Assembly (NCBI GenBank): GCA_002421905.1
Contig: DISK01000006.1
Span: 2,261 to 66,260, forward strand
Length of the DNA stretch: 64,000 nucleotides
Direction of reading: 5' to 3'
Source: Micavibrio sp. UBA6212
GTDB taxonomy: Bacteria > Pseudomonadota > Alphaproteobacteria > Micavibrionales > Micavibrionaceae
Part shown: one piece after another, positions 15,997-24,389 of the stretch
Numbering within the stretch: the first letter of the stretch is position 1
Layout: every line of letters starts with the position of its first letter
Notes under the pieces: generated by a model
What the model saw: only the letters and a program-made list of their open reading frames with translations
What the model was told of the DNA's origin: nothing
The model's database searches: none
Made by a program: the position numbers and the translations under genes

Positions 15997-17562
15997 ATGC
16001 AAAAACCGCCTGTACTGCTCGGCCTTGATGGGAAACCGTTGCGGGCCGTAAAAGCCAATCATTTTACATCCGGTTTCGATGCCGCCAGTACCGGGCGGCG
16101 CATGAAAAACTTTAAGCCGCCGAGCGCGGCCATTAACGGCCTTGTTAATGGCTCCCTTTCGCGGATGCGTGACCGGGCGCGCGATCAAGTCCGCAATATT
16201 CCGTGGATGCGCCGGGCCGACCGTTCTTTTGTGGCGAATGTCGTGGGGAACGGTATCCGGCCTATACCCAAGGGCGGCGACAAGGCTTTCCGCGAGGCGG
16301 TTAAAGAGGCTTGGGATATGTGGGCTATGGAAGCCGATGCAGACGGTCGCCTTGATTTTTACGGCCTGCAAGCCCTCATTGTCCGGTCTATCTATCAATC
16401 CGGGGAAGTGCTGGTGCGGAAAATGTACCGGCCCACGGATGATTTCAATTTGCTCATTCCGTTTCAGTTGAAAGTTTTGGAAGCTGACCACCTCGACCAT
16501 ACTTTTAACATGCACCTGTCCAATGGCGGGAAAATCGTACAGGGCATTGAATTTGACAATCAAGACCGCATTGCCGCGTATCATCTTTGGAAGGAACACC
16601 CGAACGAAATGATCGGGGTGCGCGACCCCGCCCGGCGCGTCCGTATCCCGGCCAATGAAATCATGCACATTTTTGAAGTTGAACGCCCCGGCCAGACCCG
16701 CGGCTTTCCAAAAGTGGCAAGCTCTATCTTGCGGATGCTCGATCTCATGGAATACGAGGACGCCGAACTTATCCGAAAAAAGTTTGCCGCCTATCTTACC
16801 TTCTTTATCACGTCGCCCGCCGACGATGAGCGCAGCGTCTTGGATGAGGAAATCGCGGAAGCCCTCGCGGGCGGGGATGAATCAAAGCCCTTTGAAACCG
16901 ATCTTGAACCCGGAACCGGCCTTTATCTTGACCCCGGACAGGAAGTGAAGACCGCCGAATCCGCGGACGTTGGCAGCAATTACGATCCGTTCGTAAAGAT
17001 GAATTTGCGCGCCGCCGCCGCGGGCGCGGACGTGATGTATGAAGCCATGACCGGCGATTTAAGCGGCGTCAATTTTTCCTCTATCCGGTGGGGCTTGAAT
17101 GAATCGCAGCGGATTTGGGAACAATTCCAAAACCAGATTTTAGTGGCGCAATTCTGTATGCCGGTCTGGAGGGAATTTATGGTGGAGGCGTTCAAGGGCG
17201 GATTGTTTGAAGCCCCGGACTTCGCCTTTAATCCGCGCCCGTATCTCAAGGTCAAATGGCTGGCCCCCGGCTGGCCGTACGTCAATCCGCAGCAGGAAGC
17301 CGCTGCGGATAAAATCGCCGTGCGCTCCGGCTTTATCAGCCGTACCCGTGTCGCCGGTCGCCGCGGTTACGATATTACCGAGATTGACGACGAAAACGCC
17401 GCCGATCTTGCCCGCGCAAATGCTCTTGGCCTTCTCTATGACACAGACCCCCGCGCCGTGAGCAATAGCGGGGTCATGCAAAACCGGGAGAGCCAAGACC
17501 CGGATATGGCGGAACGCGAAAGCGAAGACGCCGCCGAAAACGCCTTTATTCAACCGGAGTAA
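15997..17562 (+). CDS. Portal protein, lambda gpB family
   Basis: The 521-aa protein carries the lambda-family portal hallmarks: an N-terminal region with SRMRDRARDQVRNIPW and then FVANVVGNGIRPIP, followed by HTFNMHLSNGGKIVQGIEFD and the IMHIFEVERPGQTRGFP segment. It forms the ring at the head vertex through which DNA enters. It lies directly upstream of the head protease, the usual lambda order. Confidence 0.93.
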   Translation: MQKPPVLLGLDGKPLRAVKANHFTSGFDAASTGRRMKNFKPPSAAINGLVNGSLSRMRDRARDQVRNIPWMRRADRSFVANVVGNGIRPIPKGGDKAFREAVKEAWDMWAMEADADGRLDFYGLQALIVRSIYQSGEVLVRKMYRPTDDFNLLIPFQLKVLEADHLDHTFNMHLSNGGKIVQGIEFDNQDRIAAYHLWKEHPNEMIGVRDPARRVRIPANEIMHIFEVERPGQTRGFPKVASSILRMLDLMEYEDAELIRKKFAAYLTFFITSPADDERSVLDEEIAEALAGGDESKPFETDLEPGTGLYLDPGQEVKTAESADVGSNYDPFVKMNLRAAAAGADVMYEAMTGDLSGVNFSSIRWGLNESQRIWEQFQNQILVAQFCMPVWREFMVEAFKGGLFEAPDFAFNPRPYLKVKWLAPGWPYVNPQQEAAADKIAVRSGFISRTRVAGRRGYDITEIDDENAADLARANALGLLYDTDPRAVSNSGVMQNRESQDPDMAERESEDAAENAFIQPE

Positions 17563-17568
17563 TCACAC

Positions 17569-19005
17569 ATGCCAGATATCAACCTTGCAGGCGCGGCAGC
17601 GCGCCTGCCGCATATTGCCGCGCGCCTTTTTGAAGAACCGCTGCTATTGCACCCGCGCAAGCTGCAAACCCTTGTTCATGTCCTGTCCCCGCGGCTCTTT
17701 TCGGATATCGAGAAAGCCGGGGAACTGGCGCAAGACCCGTTCCTTGCCGATCATCCCGCGCCGGTCAATCCCGGACAAATCCCCATAGCCGTTATCCCGG
17801 TGCATGGAACCTTGGTACAGCGCGGCGATTGCATGGATGCGCTGTCCGGCCTGCGCTCTTATGAATCCATCCGGGCGGAATTCGATGAAGTCATGGCGCG
17901 CACGGATATTGCCGCCGTTCTTTTGGATATCGACAGCGGCGGTGGCGAAGCGGCTGGCGTTTTTGATCTGGCCGATTACATTTTTTCCCGGCGCGGGGAA
18001 AAACCCATTTACGCCTTTGCAAACGAACACGCCTATTCCGCCGCCTATGCCTTGGCTGCGACCGCCGACAAGATTTTTCTGCCGCGCACAGGCGGCGTCG
18101 GCTCTGTCGGCGTTGTCGCCGTTCACCTTGACCAGTCCGGCTTTAACGAAAAGACCGGCCTGCAATATACGCCGATTTTCGCCGGGGCGCGCAAGATCGA
18201 CGGTTGGCCGCATTCCCCGCTTTCGCAAGAGGCGAAAAGCCGAATGCAGGCCCGCGTGGATATGGTTTACAGCGTATTCACGCAATCCGTCGCCAAATAT
18301 CGCGGCATTCCTGAAAGCACAGTGATTTCCACGCAGGCCGATTGTTTTGATGGGGCTGCCGCAATCAAGGCAGGACTCGCGGATGGTATCGCCGCTTTTG
18401 ATGAAGTCCTTGAAATCATCCTTGCCGATATCGAGAAACGCCAAGTTTCCGGGCAGATCGCCCGAAAAAGCCACTCCGGGCTTTCCGGGGACAATCCAAA
18501 GCAAAGGAAAGAAAGCATGTCTTTGAAAACGCTGCTAGGCCGAAAGAAAGGCCAGGCGGTTAAGGCGCAAGAACCGTCTGAAACCGAAAATCTTGAAACC
18601 GACCCCATCGAGGAGGAGGAAGACCTCGAAAGCGATACCGACGCCAGCCCGCAGGCGGAGGATGATATCGACGATATCGAGGATGAGGAAACTCTCGACG
18701 ATGAAGATGAAGACGACGACGAAGAAGAACCCGCCGCCGTTAAAACCAAAAAAGACGGACGCAAGGAAGCCTTGGAAATCATGGCTCTTTGCAAACTGTA
18801 CGGAAAGCCGGGCCTTGCTGAAAGCTATCTCCGCAAGGGCTATTCCGCCAGCCAAGTCCGCAAGCACCTTTTGGCGAAGCGAAACCGCGAGCTGAAGGAA
18901 TCCGCAAACACCACCGTTATCAGTAACCGCCAATCCGCCCGCGCCCATTCCGGGACAGGCGGCGTGGTTGCTGCCGTTAAACAAAAACTTGGAATGAAGG
19001 AGTAA
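17569..19005 (+). CDS. S49-family head maturation protease (gpC-like) with C-terminal scaffold region
   Basis: The 478-aa protein has a SppA-type domain at residues 70-290. The nucleophile should be S157 (EHAYSAAY) and the general base K209 (GARKIDGW), 52 residues apart, the same spacing as S166/K218 in lambda gpC. The last 160 residues are highly acidic, then basic, and can also be made separately from an internal start at 18517. By family it degrades the scaffold and trims head proteins during maturation. Confidence 0.92.
   Translation: MPDINLAGAAARLPHIAARLFEEPLLLHPRKLQTLVHVLSPRLFSDIEKAGELAQDPFLADHPAPVNPGQIPIAVIPVHGTLVQRGDCMDALSGLRSYESIRAEFDEVMARTDIAAVLLDIDSGGGEAAGVFDLADYIFSRRGEKPIYAFANEHAYSAAYALAATADKIFLPRTGGVGSVGVVAVHLDQSGFNEKTGLQYTPIFAGARKIDGWPHSPLSQEAKSRMQARVDMVYSVFTQSVAKYRGIPESTVISTQADCFDGAAAIKAGLADGIAAFDEVLEIILADIEKRQVSGQIARKSHSGLSGDNPKQRKESMSLKTLLGRKKGQAVKAQEPSETENLETDPIEEEEDLESDTDASPQAEDDIDDIEDEETLDDEDEDDDEEEPAAVKTKKDGRKEALEIMALCKLYGKPGLAESYLRKGYSASQVRKHLLAKRNRELKESANTTVISNRQSARAHSGTGGVVAAVKQKLGMKE
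18517..19005 (+). CDS. Nested scaffold protein (Nu3-like), in-frame internal start
   Basis: The ATG at 18517 lies in frame inside the protease gene and is preceded by AAAGGAAAGAAAGC, a strong ribosome-binding site with no other purpose. The 162-aa product starts MSLKTLLGRKK, has a long Asp/Glu-rich stretch (residues 25-75), and ends in a basic helical part. This mirrors lambda C/Nu3, where the scaffold is the C-terminal part of the protease made from its own start. Confidence 0.75.
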   Translation: MSLKTLLGRKKGQAVKAQEPSETENLETDPIEEEEDLESDTDASPQAEDDIDDIEDEETLDDEDEDDDEEEPAAVKTKKDGRKEALEIMALCKLYGKPGLAESYLRKGYSASQVRKHLLAKRNRELKESANTTVISNRQSARAHSGTGGVVAAVKQKLGMKE

Positions 19006-19012
19006 CCAGACC

Positions 19013-19672
19013 ATGAATCCAATTCTTGAGCAAAATGTCATTGGCGATTTTCTTCTCAGGGAAGAAGACGCCCATTACAGCCGTGGCCTTGCCACGGTCA
19101 TTGAAGGCGCGGGCGTCCTCAAGCCCGGCGCGGTTTTGGGAAAGCGCACGAAAAGCAGCGTGACCGCTACCCCGACCGCGGGCAATACAGGCAATGGCGT
19201 CATGGGTACTGTGACGCTTGGCGCACTGGCCAAAACGGGCAACTACCTTTTGCGGTGCATTGCCGCGGCGACAAACGCCGGGACATTCGCCGTATTCACT
19301 CCGTCCGGCTATCGGCTGGCCGACGCCACCGTCGCGGCGGTTTACGCCGGAGGCCACCTGAACTTTACCCTCGCGGACGGAGCCACGGATTTCATCGTCG
19401 GGGATACGTTCACAATCGCAGTTACCGGCGACGGTAAATACGATTACGCGAAGGCGGGCGCGGTCAATGGCCTTGCCGATGCGGTGGCCGTTCTGCTTGT
19501 TCCGGTTGATACGACCGCGGACGATGTTCCCAATGTCCTGATTTTGGAACGCGACGCGCTCGTATCCACGCAAGGACTGATTTTCGATGAAACCATTGAT
19601 GACGACGACAAACGGGCCGCCATGATCGCGGGCCTGAAAGAAGTCGGCATTCTTACCGTACAAGGAGCCTAA
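19013..19672 (+). CDS. Head decoration protein (gpD-like) with inserted beta domain
   Basis: The N-terminus (VIGDFLLREEDAHYSRGLATV) and C-terminus (ALVSTQGLIFDET) match the lambda gpD fold, which trimerises on the capsid surface. About 90 residues in the middle (TAGNTGNG to FTIAV) form an extra beta-rich domain with FAVFTPSGY and FIVGDTFTI, a repeat-like module seen in other phage decoration proteins. The surface-exposed insert could bind carbohydrate or host surfaces. At 219 aa it is about twice lambda gpD. Confidence 0.85.
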   Translation: MNPILEQNVIGDFLLREEDAHYSRGLATVIEGAGVLKPGAVLGKRTKSSVTATPTAGNTGNGVMGTVTLGALAKTGNYLLRCIAAATNAGTFAVFTPSGYRLADATVAAVYAGGHLNFTLADGATDFIVGDTFTIAVTGDGKYDYAKAGAVNGLADAVAVLLVPVDTTADDVPNVLILERDALVSTQGLIFDETIDDDDKRAAMIAGLKEVGILTVQGA

Positions 19673-19675
19673 ACC

Positions 19676-20794
19676 ATGCCTAATATCATTGATGTATTCA
19701 GCGGCGACGCCTTTTCCGTGAAGGAACTGACCGACTCGATCAACCTGTTTCCGAACAGTTACGGGCTGATTAACTCGCTCAATCTTTTCTCTCATAAGGG
19801 CGTTGCCACAACCTCGGTCGGCGTTGAAATCAATAAGGGCGTCTTGAACCTTATTCAAAGCAAGCCCCGCGGGTCGCAAGCGAACAAGAATATTCGCGGC
19901 AAGCGTGAAATGCGGTTCTTTGAAATTCCGCATTTCCCGCTGGACGATACCATCCGGCCTAGCGATATTCAGAACGTCCGGGCATTCGGCAGTCCCGATC
20001 AGGCAAAAACGCCTGAAACGGAAGTGGCCGACCGTTTGGGAGAAATGTCGAAAAAACACGACATTACCCTTGAATATCTGAATGCCGGGGCAATCGCCGG
20101 ACAAATCCTTGATGCGGACGGTTCCGTTATTCTCGATATCTTTGACGAATTCGGGGTAGAGGAAAACAAGGTCAATTTTGATCTTACAAATGCCGCCGTA
20201 GAACTTCCTGAAAAGACGCAGGAAGTTTGGGGCTTGATCGAGGACAATCTGGATGGCGATACGCTGGACGGTATTGTCGCGCTTTGCAGCCCGGCTTTCT
20301 TCAAATCCTTGGTCAATCATAAATCCGTCAAGGAAACTTTCAAGGAATACAAGGATACGACTGTCCGCCTTGCCAATATCCTGTCCCAAATCGGCAATGC
20401 GGGCGGCCCCGGCCTGCCCGGAACCGCCGAGCAAGCAACCGATCCCATGCGGCGCGACGTTCGCAAGGGGTTTTTCTGGCAGGATATCTGGTGGCTGGAA
20501 TATCGCGGCAAGGCGACATTCCAGCAGGAGGATGGCGATACGGCGACCCGCAATTTCATTGCGGCTAATACTTGCCGTTTCCTGCCGCTTGGAACGCAAG
20601 ACACTTTCCGCAGTTATTCCGCGCCCGCGGACTGGATGGAAACGGTCAATACGGTCGGCCTTCCCAAATACGCGAAGATTGTTCCCGACCAAGGCGGGCG
20701 GTGGGTGGAATTGCTTTCAGAAAGCAATCCGCTGCCGCTTTGCCTGCGTCCGAAAGTCCTTGTCAAAGGCGCGCGCGCCGCTGCGGATTTGTAA
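19676..20794 (+). CDS. Major capsid protein (lambda gpE family)
   Basis: The 372-aa protein has the gpE-family N-terminus (FSVKELTDSINLFPNSYGLI) and the later REMRFFEIPHFPLDDTI segment, with the FWQDIWWLEYRGKA and ANTCRFLPLGT elements near the end. It builds the HK97-fold shell. It follows the decoration protein and is followed by a strong terminator, as expected for the most highly expressed late genes. Confidence 0.94.
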   Translation: MPNIIDVFSGDAFSVKELTDSINLFPNSYGLINSLNLFSHKGVATTSVGVEINKGVLNLIQSKPRGSQANKNIRGKREMRFFEIPHFPLDDTIRPSDIQNVRAFGSPDQAKTPETEVADRLGEMSKKHDITLEYLNAGAIAGQILDADGSVILDIFDEFGVEENKVNFDLTNAAVELPEKTQEVWGLIEDNLDGDTLDGIVALCSPAFFKSLVNHKSVKETFKEYKDTTVRLANILSQIGNAGGPGLPGTAEQATDPMRRDVRKGFFWQDIWWLEYRGKATFQQEDGDTATRNFIAANTCRFLPLGTQDTFRSYSAPADWMETVNTVGLPKYAKIVPDQGGRWVELLSESNPLPLCLRPKVLVKGARAAADL

Positions 20795-20817
20795 GTTTCC
20801 CCACCGCTGGCAACTTG

Positions 20818-20851
20818 CCGCCAGCCCTTGCCGGGGCTGGCGGTCTTTTTT
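20818..20851 (+). terminator. Strong intrinsic terminator after the major capsid gene
   Basis: A perfect 10-bp stem, CCGCCAGCCC with GGGCTGGCGG, is followed by TCTTTTTT. It probably makes a partial stop that lowers tail-gene expression relative to capsid. Confidence 0.92.
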
Positions 20852-20876
20852 CAACCCCTTCAAATCCTGAAAAGCC

Positions 20877-21194
20877 ATGAGCATTTTTTCCTTGGTCGTT
20901 GACCGTAACTTTTTCGTTATGGGCGAACCCGCCATTTACACGCCGGAAGGCGGCGCGCCCAAATCCATCAAGGTCATGCCGCGCCGCCCGGATGAAATTA
21001 TCGGCCTTGGTGATGCGTCGCTTTCTTCAAATACCGCCATTTTTGATATCCGCGTGGCCGAGATCGTCAACCCGCAGGAAGGCGACACCCTGCTTTTCAA
21101 GGGCATTGCCTATGTCGTGCAGGGTAGCCCGGTTTATCAGGATGGCGACCGGCTGATCTGGTGCGTGGATACCTACCCGCGAGAGCAGCCATGA
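20877..21194 (+). CDS. Head-tail completion protein (gpFII-like)
   Basis: The 105-aa all-beta protein (PAIYTPEGGAPKSIKVMPRRPDEIIGLGD, then EGDTLLFKGIAYVVQGSP) fits the small gpFII/attachment-type proteins that cap the head for tail docking. The ATG stands between the capsid terminator and the next gene, which it overlaps by ATGA. Confidence 0.75.
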   Translation: MSIFSLVVDRNFFVMGEPAIYTPEGGAPKSIKVMPRRPDEIIGLGDASLSSNTAIFDIRVAEIVNPQEGDTLLFKGIAYVVQGSPVYQDGDRLIWCVDTYPREQP

Positions 21195-21835
21195 AACTTG
21201 TAACACAAATCGGTAACAGTATCAGCGCGGATTTCAGGCGTGAGCGTAAAACGATCATCAACTCTATCAAACTCGGTACGAAAGAAGGCACGGATGGGCT
21301 GAAAGACGAATTGCAAGGCCAGATTGTCAAGTCCGGCATGGGGACGCAGCTTTCAAAATCATGGCAGCGCAAGTTTTACGAGAATAACGGCTCCAATCCT
21401 GCCGGGTTTGTCTATAGCAAAGCCCCGGATATCGTGCGCGCCTTTGATGAGGGCGTCCTTATCCGTGCTAAAAATAGAATCTGGCTGGCTTATCCGACCG
21501 AGAACGCGCCAAAACGCCTTGAAAACAAGCGCATTACTCCGGCCTTGTTCGTCAAGCATAACGGCCCCTTGCGTTTCGTGCCGCGTGACGGTCAATCCGC
21601 CTTGCTGGTCACGGATAATTACCGTGCCTCCTACAGCCGCAAGACCGGCGAATTCAAGGGCTTTCGCAAAATCCGGGCAAAGAACCCGGCAACAGCAAAA
21701 CGGCGCGTAACCGTCGCCATGTTCGTCTTGGTGCGGCAGGCGAAACTGCCAAAGACGCTTAACGTCGAACCTGCCGCCTCAAAATGGGGCGCGGCAATCC
21801 CCCGGCTCATTCACAATATTTATACGAAAAGCTAA
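21191..21835 (+). CDS. DUF6441-type tail completion protein
   Basis: The start is taken at 21191 (MKLVTQIG), which overlaps the previous stop by 4 bp; 214 aa. Conserved features are GTDGLKDELQGQIVKSG, the GFVYSKAPDIVRAFDEGVLIR core and WLAYPTENAP, as I remember for this family in alphaproteobacterial prophages. Its place corresponds to lambda gpZ, so it may act in tail completion. That role is inferred from order only. Confidence 0.72.
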   Translation: MKLVTQIGNSISADFRRERKTIINSIKLGTKEGTDGLKDELQGQIVKSGMGTQLSKSWQRKFYENNGSNPAGFVYSKAPDIVRAFDEGVLIRAKNRIWLAYPTENAPKRLENKRITPALFVKHNGPLRFVPRDGQSALLVTDNYRASYSRKTGEFKGFRKIRAKNPATAKRRVTVAMFVLVRQAKLPKTLNVEPAASKWGAAIPRLIHNIYTKS

Positions 21836-21837
21836 TC

Positions 21838-22269
21838 ATGCAGAGCCACGCCGAGAAGATTCTGGACAAGCTGAAAACGCTGATTGCCGCGGCGACCAGT
21901 GCGAAGATCGAGCGCAATTCTGTCATATCGGAAAGGATACCGCCGACCGGCCTTGTGATTATCCGCGATGGAAACCCGGACGCGGAATATGTGCTGGGCG
22001 GATTCTCAAACGTCTATTACAGCCACAATATCGAGATCGAGATTTATATTCAGGAAGGCGAAACCGCGCAGCGCGACCGGAAATATGATGAATTGATGCA
22101 AGTGATTGGGGAAGTCTTGGAAGCCCACCCGACATTGGACGGACTCGTCGCCGGGCTTACCTATGGCCGCCCGGAGCCGACCACGCAGCCCCTTGATGGT
22201 GGCCCGCCGATCAAATTCGGGGTCATTCTGCTTTTGGCGGAATACGAAACCGCCACACCGCTTACATAA
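21838..22269 (+). CDS. Tail terminator-like protein
   Basis: The start at 21838 (MQSHAEKIL) follows the previous stop by 2 bp, giving 143 aa. The pattern ERIPPTGLVIIRDGNP and the HNIEIEIYIQEG strand resemble the gpU-like tail terminators of alphaproteobacterial siphophages, sometimes mis-annotated as acyl-CoA transferases. Location directly before the tail tube gene supports this. Confidence 0.72.
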   Translation: MQSHAEKILDKLKTLIAAATSAKIERNSVISERIPPTGLVIIRDGNPDAEYVLGGFSNVYYSHNIEIEIYIQEGETAQRDRKYDELMQVIGEVLEAHPTLDGLVAGLTYGRPEPTTQPLDGGPPIKFGVILLLAEYETATPLT

Positions 22270-22285
22270 ACTGATTACCCCTGAA

Positions 22286-22314
22286 AAGCCCTCCGCACCC
22301 CGGAGGGCTTTTTT
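22286..22314 (+). terminator. Intrinsic terminator before the tail tube gene
   Basis: AAGCCCTCCG, a CACCC loop and CGGAGGGCTT are followed by a T-run. It separates the head-completion cluster from the tail cluster, suggesting read-through control or a separate promoter for the tube protein. Confidence 0.9.
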
Positions 22315-22344
22315 CTTTTCAACCCGAACCAAAGGAAAAATGTC

Positions 22345-23610
22345 ATGGCCCGCGCATACGGTTCCAGTGCCTCCCTTTTGCTCAAGCGGGAAACCGCTTA
22401 CGGGCAAAAACCAGCCGGAAACTTCTACAAAATGCCTTTTACGAGCTGCAATCTCGGCAGCGAACAAGGCTTGATTGACGACCCCGTTTTAGGCTTTGGC
22501 CGCGACCCGGCGCAGCCTTTGCGCGACGTTATCAACGTGGATGGCGATATTACTGTCCCGGTTGACCCGCGTTATCTGGGCCTCTGGCTCACCGGCCTTT
22601 TCGGGGAACCGGAAACGGAAACCGTCAAGGCAGAGGGCTATATCGCCTTTGCCGCCAATCCGTCAAACGGCGATACCATCACGATCAACGGTACGGCCTT
22701 TACGTTTGTCAGCGGTATGCCTGCCGGAAATCAGATTGAGATTAAAAGCACCGTCATGCAAACGATTGACGAGGCCGTTTCCGTCCTGAATGCCTCGGTC
22801 GTCGGAACCGTTGACGACGCCACCTATAGCCGCCCTACCGGAACGCAGCGGCTTAAAATCGTCCATGATACCACGGGCGCAACCGGCAACGCCTTTACGC
22901 TGGCGGCGTCGGCGGCAGGCGTGAGCGCGCCGACCTTATGCGGCGGCGGTATTCTGCATATGTTTGAATCTGGCGCGGAAAGCCTGCCGAGTTACAGTAT
23001 CGAGGTCGGCCTGCCACAAATCCCGGCGTTTTTTCTCAATACCGGGGTCGTGGTCAATTCCATAGGCTTTGATTTTCAACGCTCCGGCGCGGCCACAGCC
23101 ACCGTCAATGTGATCGCCCAGGGCGAAACCCGTTTCGGCGCCACGCAGGGGGGAACCCCACAGCAGCTTACCTTTAACCGCACCAGCCAGTTTCAGGGGG
23201 AAATCCGGCACGGCGGCGAGAAGATCGGCAACCTTACGGGCGGCACGGTTACATACACCAACAATCTTGAACGCATTGAAACTATCCGGGACGACGGAAA
23301 AATCGACGGAGCCGACCCGACCATTGCCGCGCTCACCGGCTCTATTACCGTGCGCTTTGCGGATACGACCCTGATTGATCTGGCCTCGAACGGAACGCCG
23401 ATTGATCTTGAATTTGTCTATACGCTTGCGCCCGGCCTGTCCCTTACGGTTACGGCCCATGAGGTTTACCTCCCGAAACCCAAGCCGCCCATTAACGGGG
23501 CTGGTGGCATTGAAACCAGCTTTGATTTTCAGGCCGCGAAGAACGAGGCCGCGGGCTGCATGGTCACGGTCAAGCTACTCAACGATCTTGACGGAACGCA
23601 ATACGCATGA
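22345..23610 (+). CDS. Major tail tube protein with inserted beta domain
   Basis: The 421-aa protein starts ARAYGSSASLLLKRETAYG, the typical start of this tail-tube family, and ends with the SLTVTAHEVYLPKP region. Residues about 92-195 (NGDTITINGTAFTFVSG to ATGNAFTLAAS) form an additional beta/alpha module commonly inserted in phage surface proteins. The tube protein polymerises around the tape measure. The insert would project from the tail shaft. Confidence 0.82.
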   Translation: MARAYGSSASLLLKRETAYGQKPAGNFYKMPFTSCNLGSEQGLIDDPVLGFGRDPAQPLRDVINVDGDITVPVDPRYLGLWLTGLFGEPETETVKAEGYIAFAANPSNGDTITINGTAFTFVSGMPAGNQIEIKSTVMQTIDEAVSVLNASVVGTVDDATYSRPTGTQRLKIVHDTTGATGNAFTLAASAAGVSAPTLCGGGILHMFESGAESLPSYSIEVGLPQIPAFFLNTGVVVNSIGFDFQRSGAATATVNVIAQGETRFGATQGGTPQQLTFNRTSQFQGEIRHGGEKIGNLTGGTVTYTNNLERIETIRDDGKIDGADPTIAALTGSITVRFADTTLIDLASNGTPIDLEFVYTLAPGLSLTVTAHEVYLPKPKPPINGAGGIETSFDFQAAKNEAAGCMVTVKLLNDLDGTQYA

Positions 23611-24389
23611 TCGGCCTGAAACCACCAAGCGGCCCTTATACAATCGAGATGGTTGAAGGCGTTACGTTCACCGTAACCCCTTTAACCACGCTTGATTATT
23701 CCGTCGCGCATATGGCTGCGCGCCGCCGCCTTGAGGAAATCGAAAAGAGCCTTGCCGATGTGGAAGCGGCAGGATTTTTGCCCGCAAACAGCCTTGATCT
23801 TGGCAATCCCGATGAGCGCGAAGGGCTTTACCGCGAATTTCTTGTCATGGAAATGGCCGTGCGCCATATCACCGGCTGGCAGGGCGTCGTTGATAACGAA
23901 ATGGATGAGCCTGTCCCCGTTACGCCTGAAAATATCCGCGCCGTTGTAAAGCAATTCCCGATTGGCGAGATTTTCTTTCAAAAATTCAGCCTGTACCAGA
24001 CACTTTTGCGCGAAGCAAAAACCCGTATCAGGAAAATTTGCGAATGGCATTTTACGCCAAGCGGCGGGCCGCAATATTGCCAAGGCTGCGTCCATGAAAA
24101 TACGGCCTGCGCCAAGGGCGGAAAAGGTGAAAACGGCGCGCGCTGCCCGTATAGCGAATTTGCCCCGCAGACTATCCAAGAACAACAGGCATGGGAAATT
24201 GTTGAGGCTTGCGCCGGGCAGTTGCGCCTTACGGCCACCGGCCAAGTAATCGGGCTGGATATGGATACGGTCATGCACATGATCGCGGCGCGCGGCTTTG
24301 ATAATGCGCCGGTGCTTGAACTCATGCAGGACGCTGAAAAAGGAATTGTCGTGGCCCTTTCCAAAAACGGCGAGGCCGCGGAAGCATGA
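23607..24389 (+). CDS. Tail assembly chaperone-like protein with Cys cluster
   Basis: The protein has 260 aa and its start overlaps the tail tube stop by 4 bp. Position between tube and tape measure is that of the gpG/gpGT chaperones. No slippery frameshift site was seen. It contains CQGC, then C, then C within about 25 residues (near 150-177: CQGCVHENTACAKGG and ARCPY), which could bind a metal. The start of the tape measure gene overlaps its stop by 4 bp. Confidence 0.65.
   Translation: MIGLKPPSGPYTIEMVEGVTFTVTPLTTLDYSVAHMAARRRLEEIEKSLADVEAAGFLPANSLDLGNPDEREGLYREFLVMEMAVRHITGWQGVVDNEMDEPVPVTPENIRAVVKQFPIGEIFFQKFSLYQTLLREAKTRIRKICEWHFTPSGGPQYCQGCVHENTACAKGGKGENGARCPYSEFAPQTIQEQQAWEIVEACAGQLRLTATGQVIGLDMDTVMHMIAARGFDNAPVLELMQDAEKGIVVALSKNGEAAEA

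Noticed and set aside
18977..20692. 571-aa minus-strand reading frame opposite the decoration and capsid genes
   Set aside because: It is antisense to two strongly supported capsid genes, has no ribosome-binding site or family features, and is explained by the codon bias of the opposite strand.
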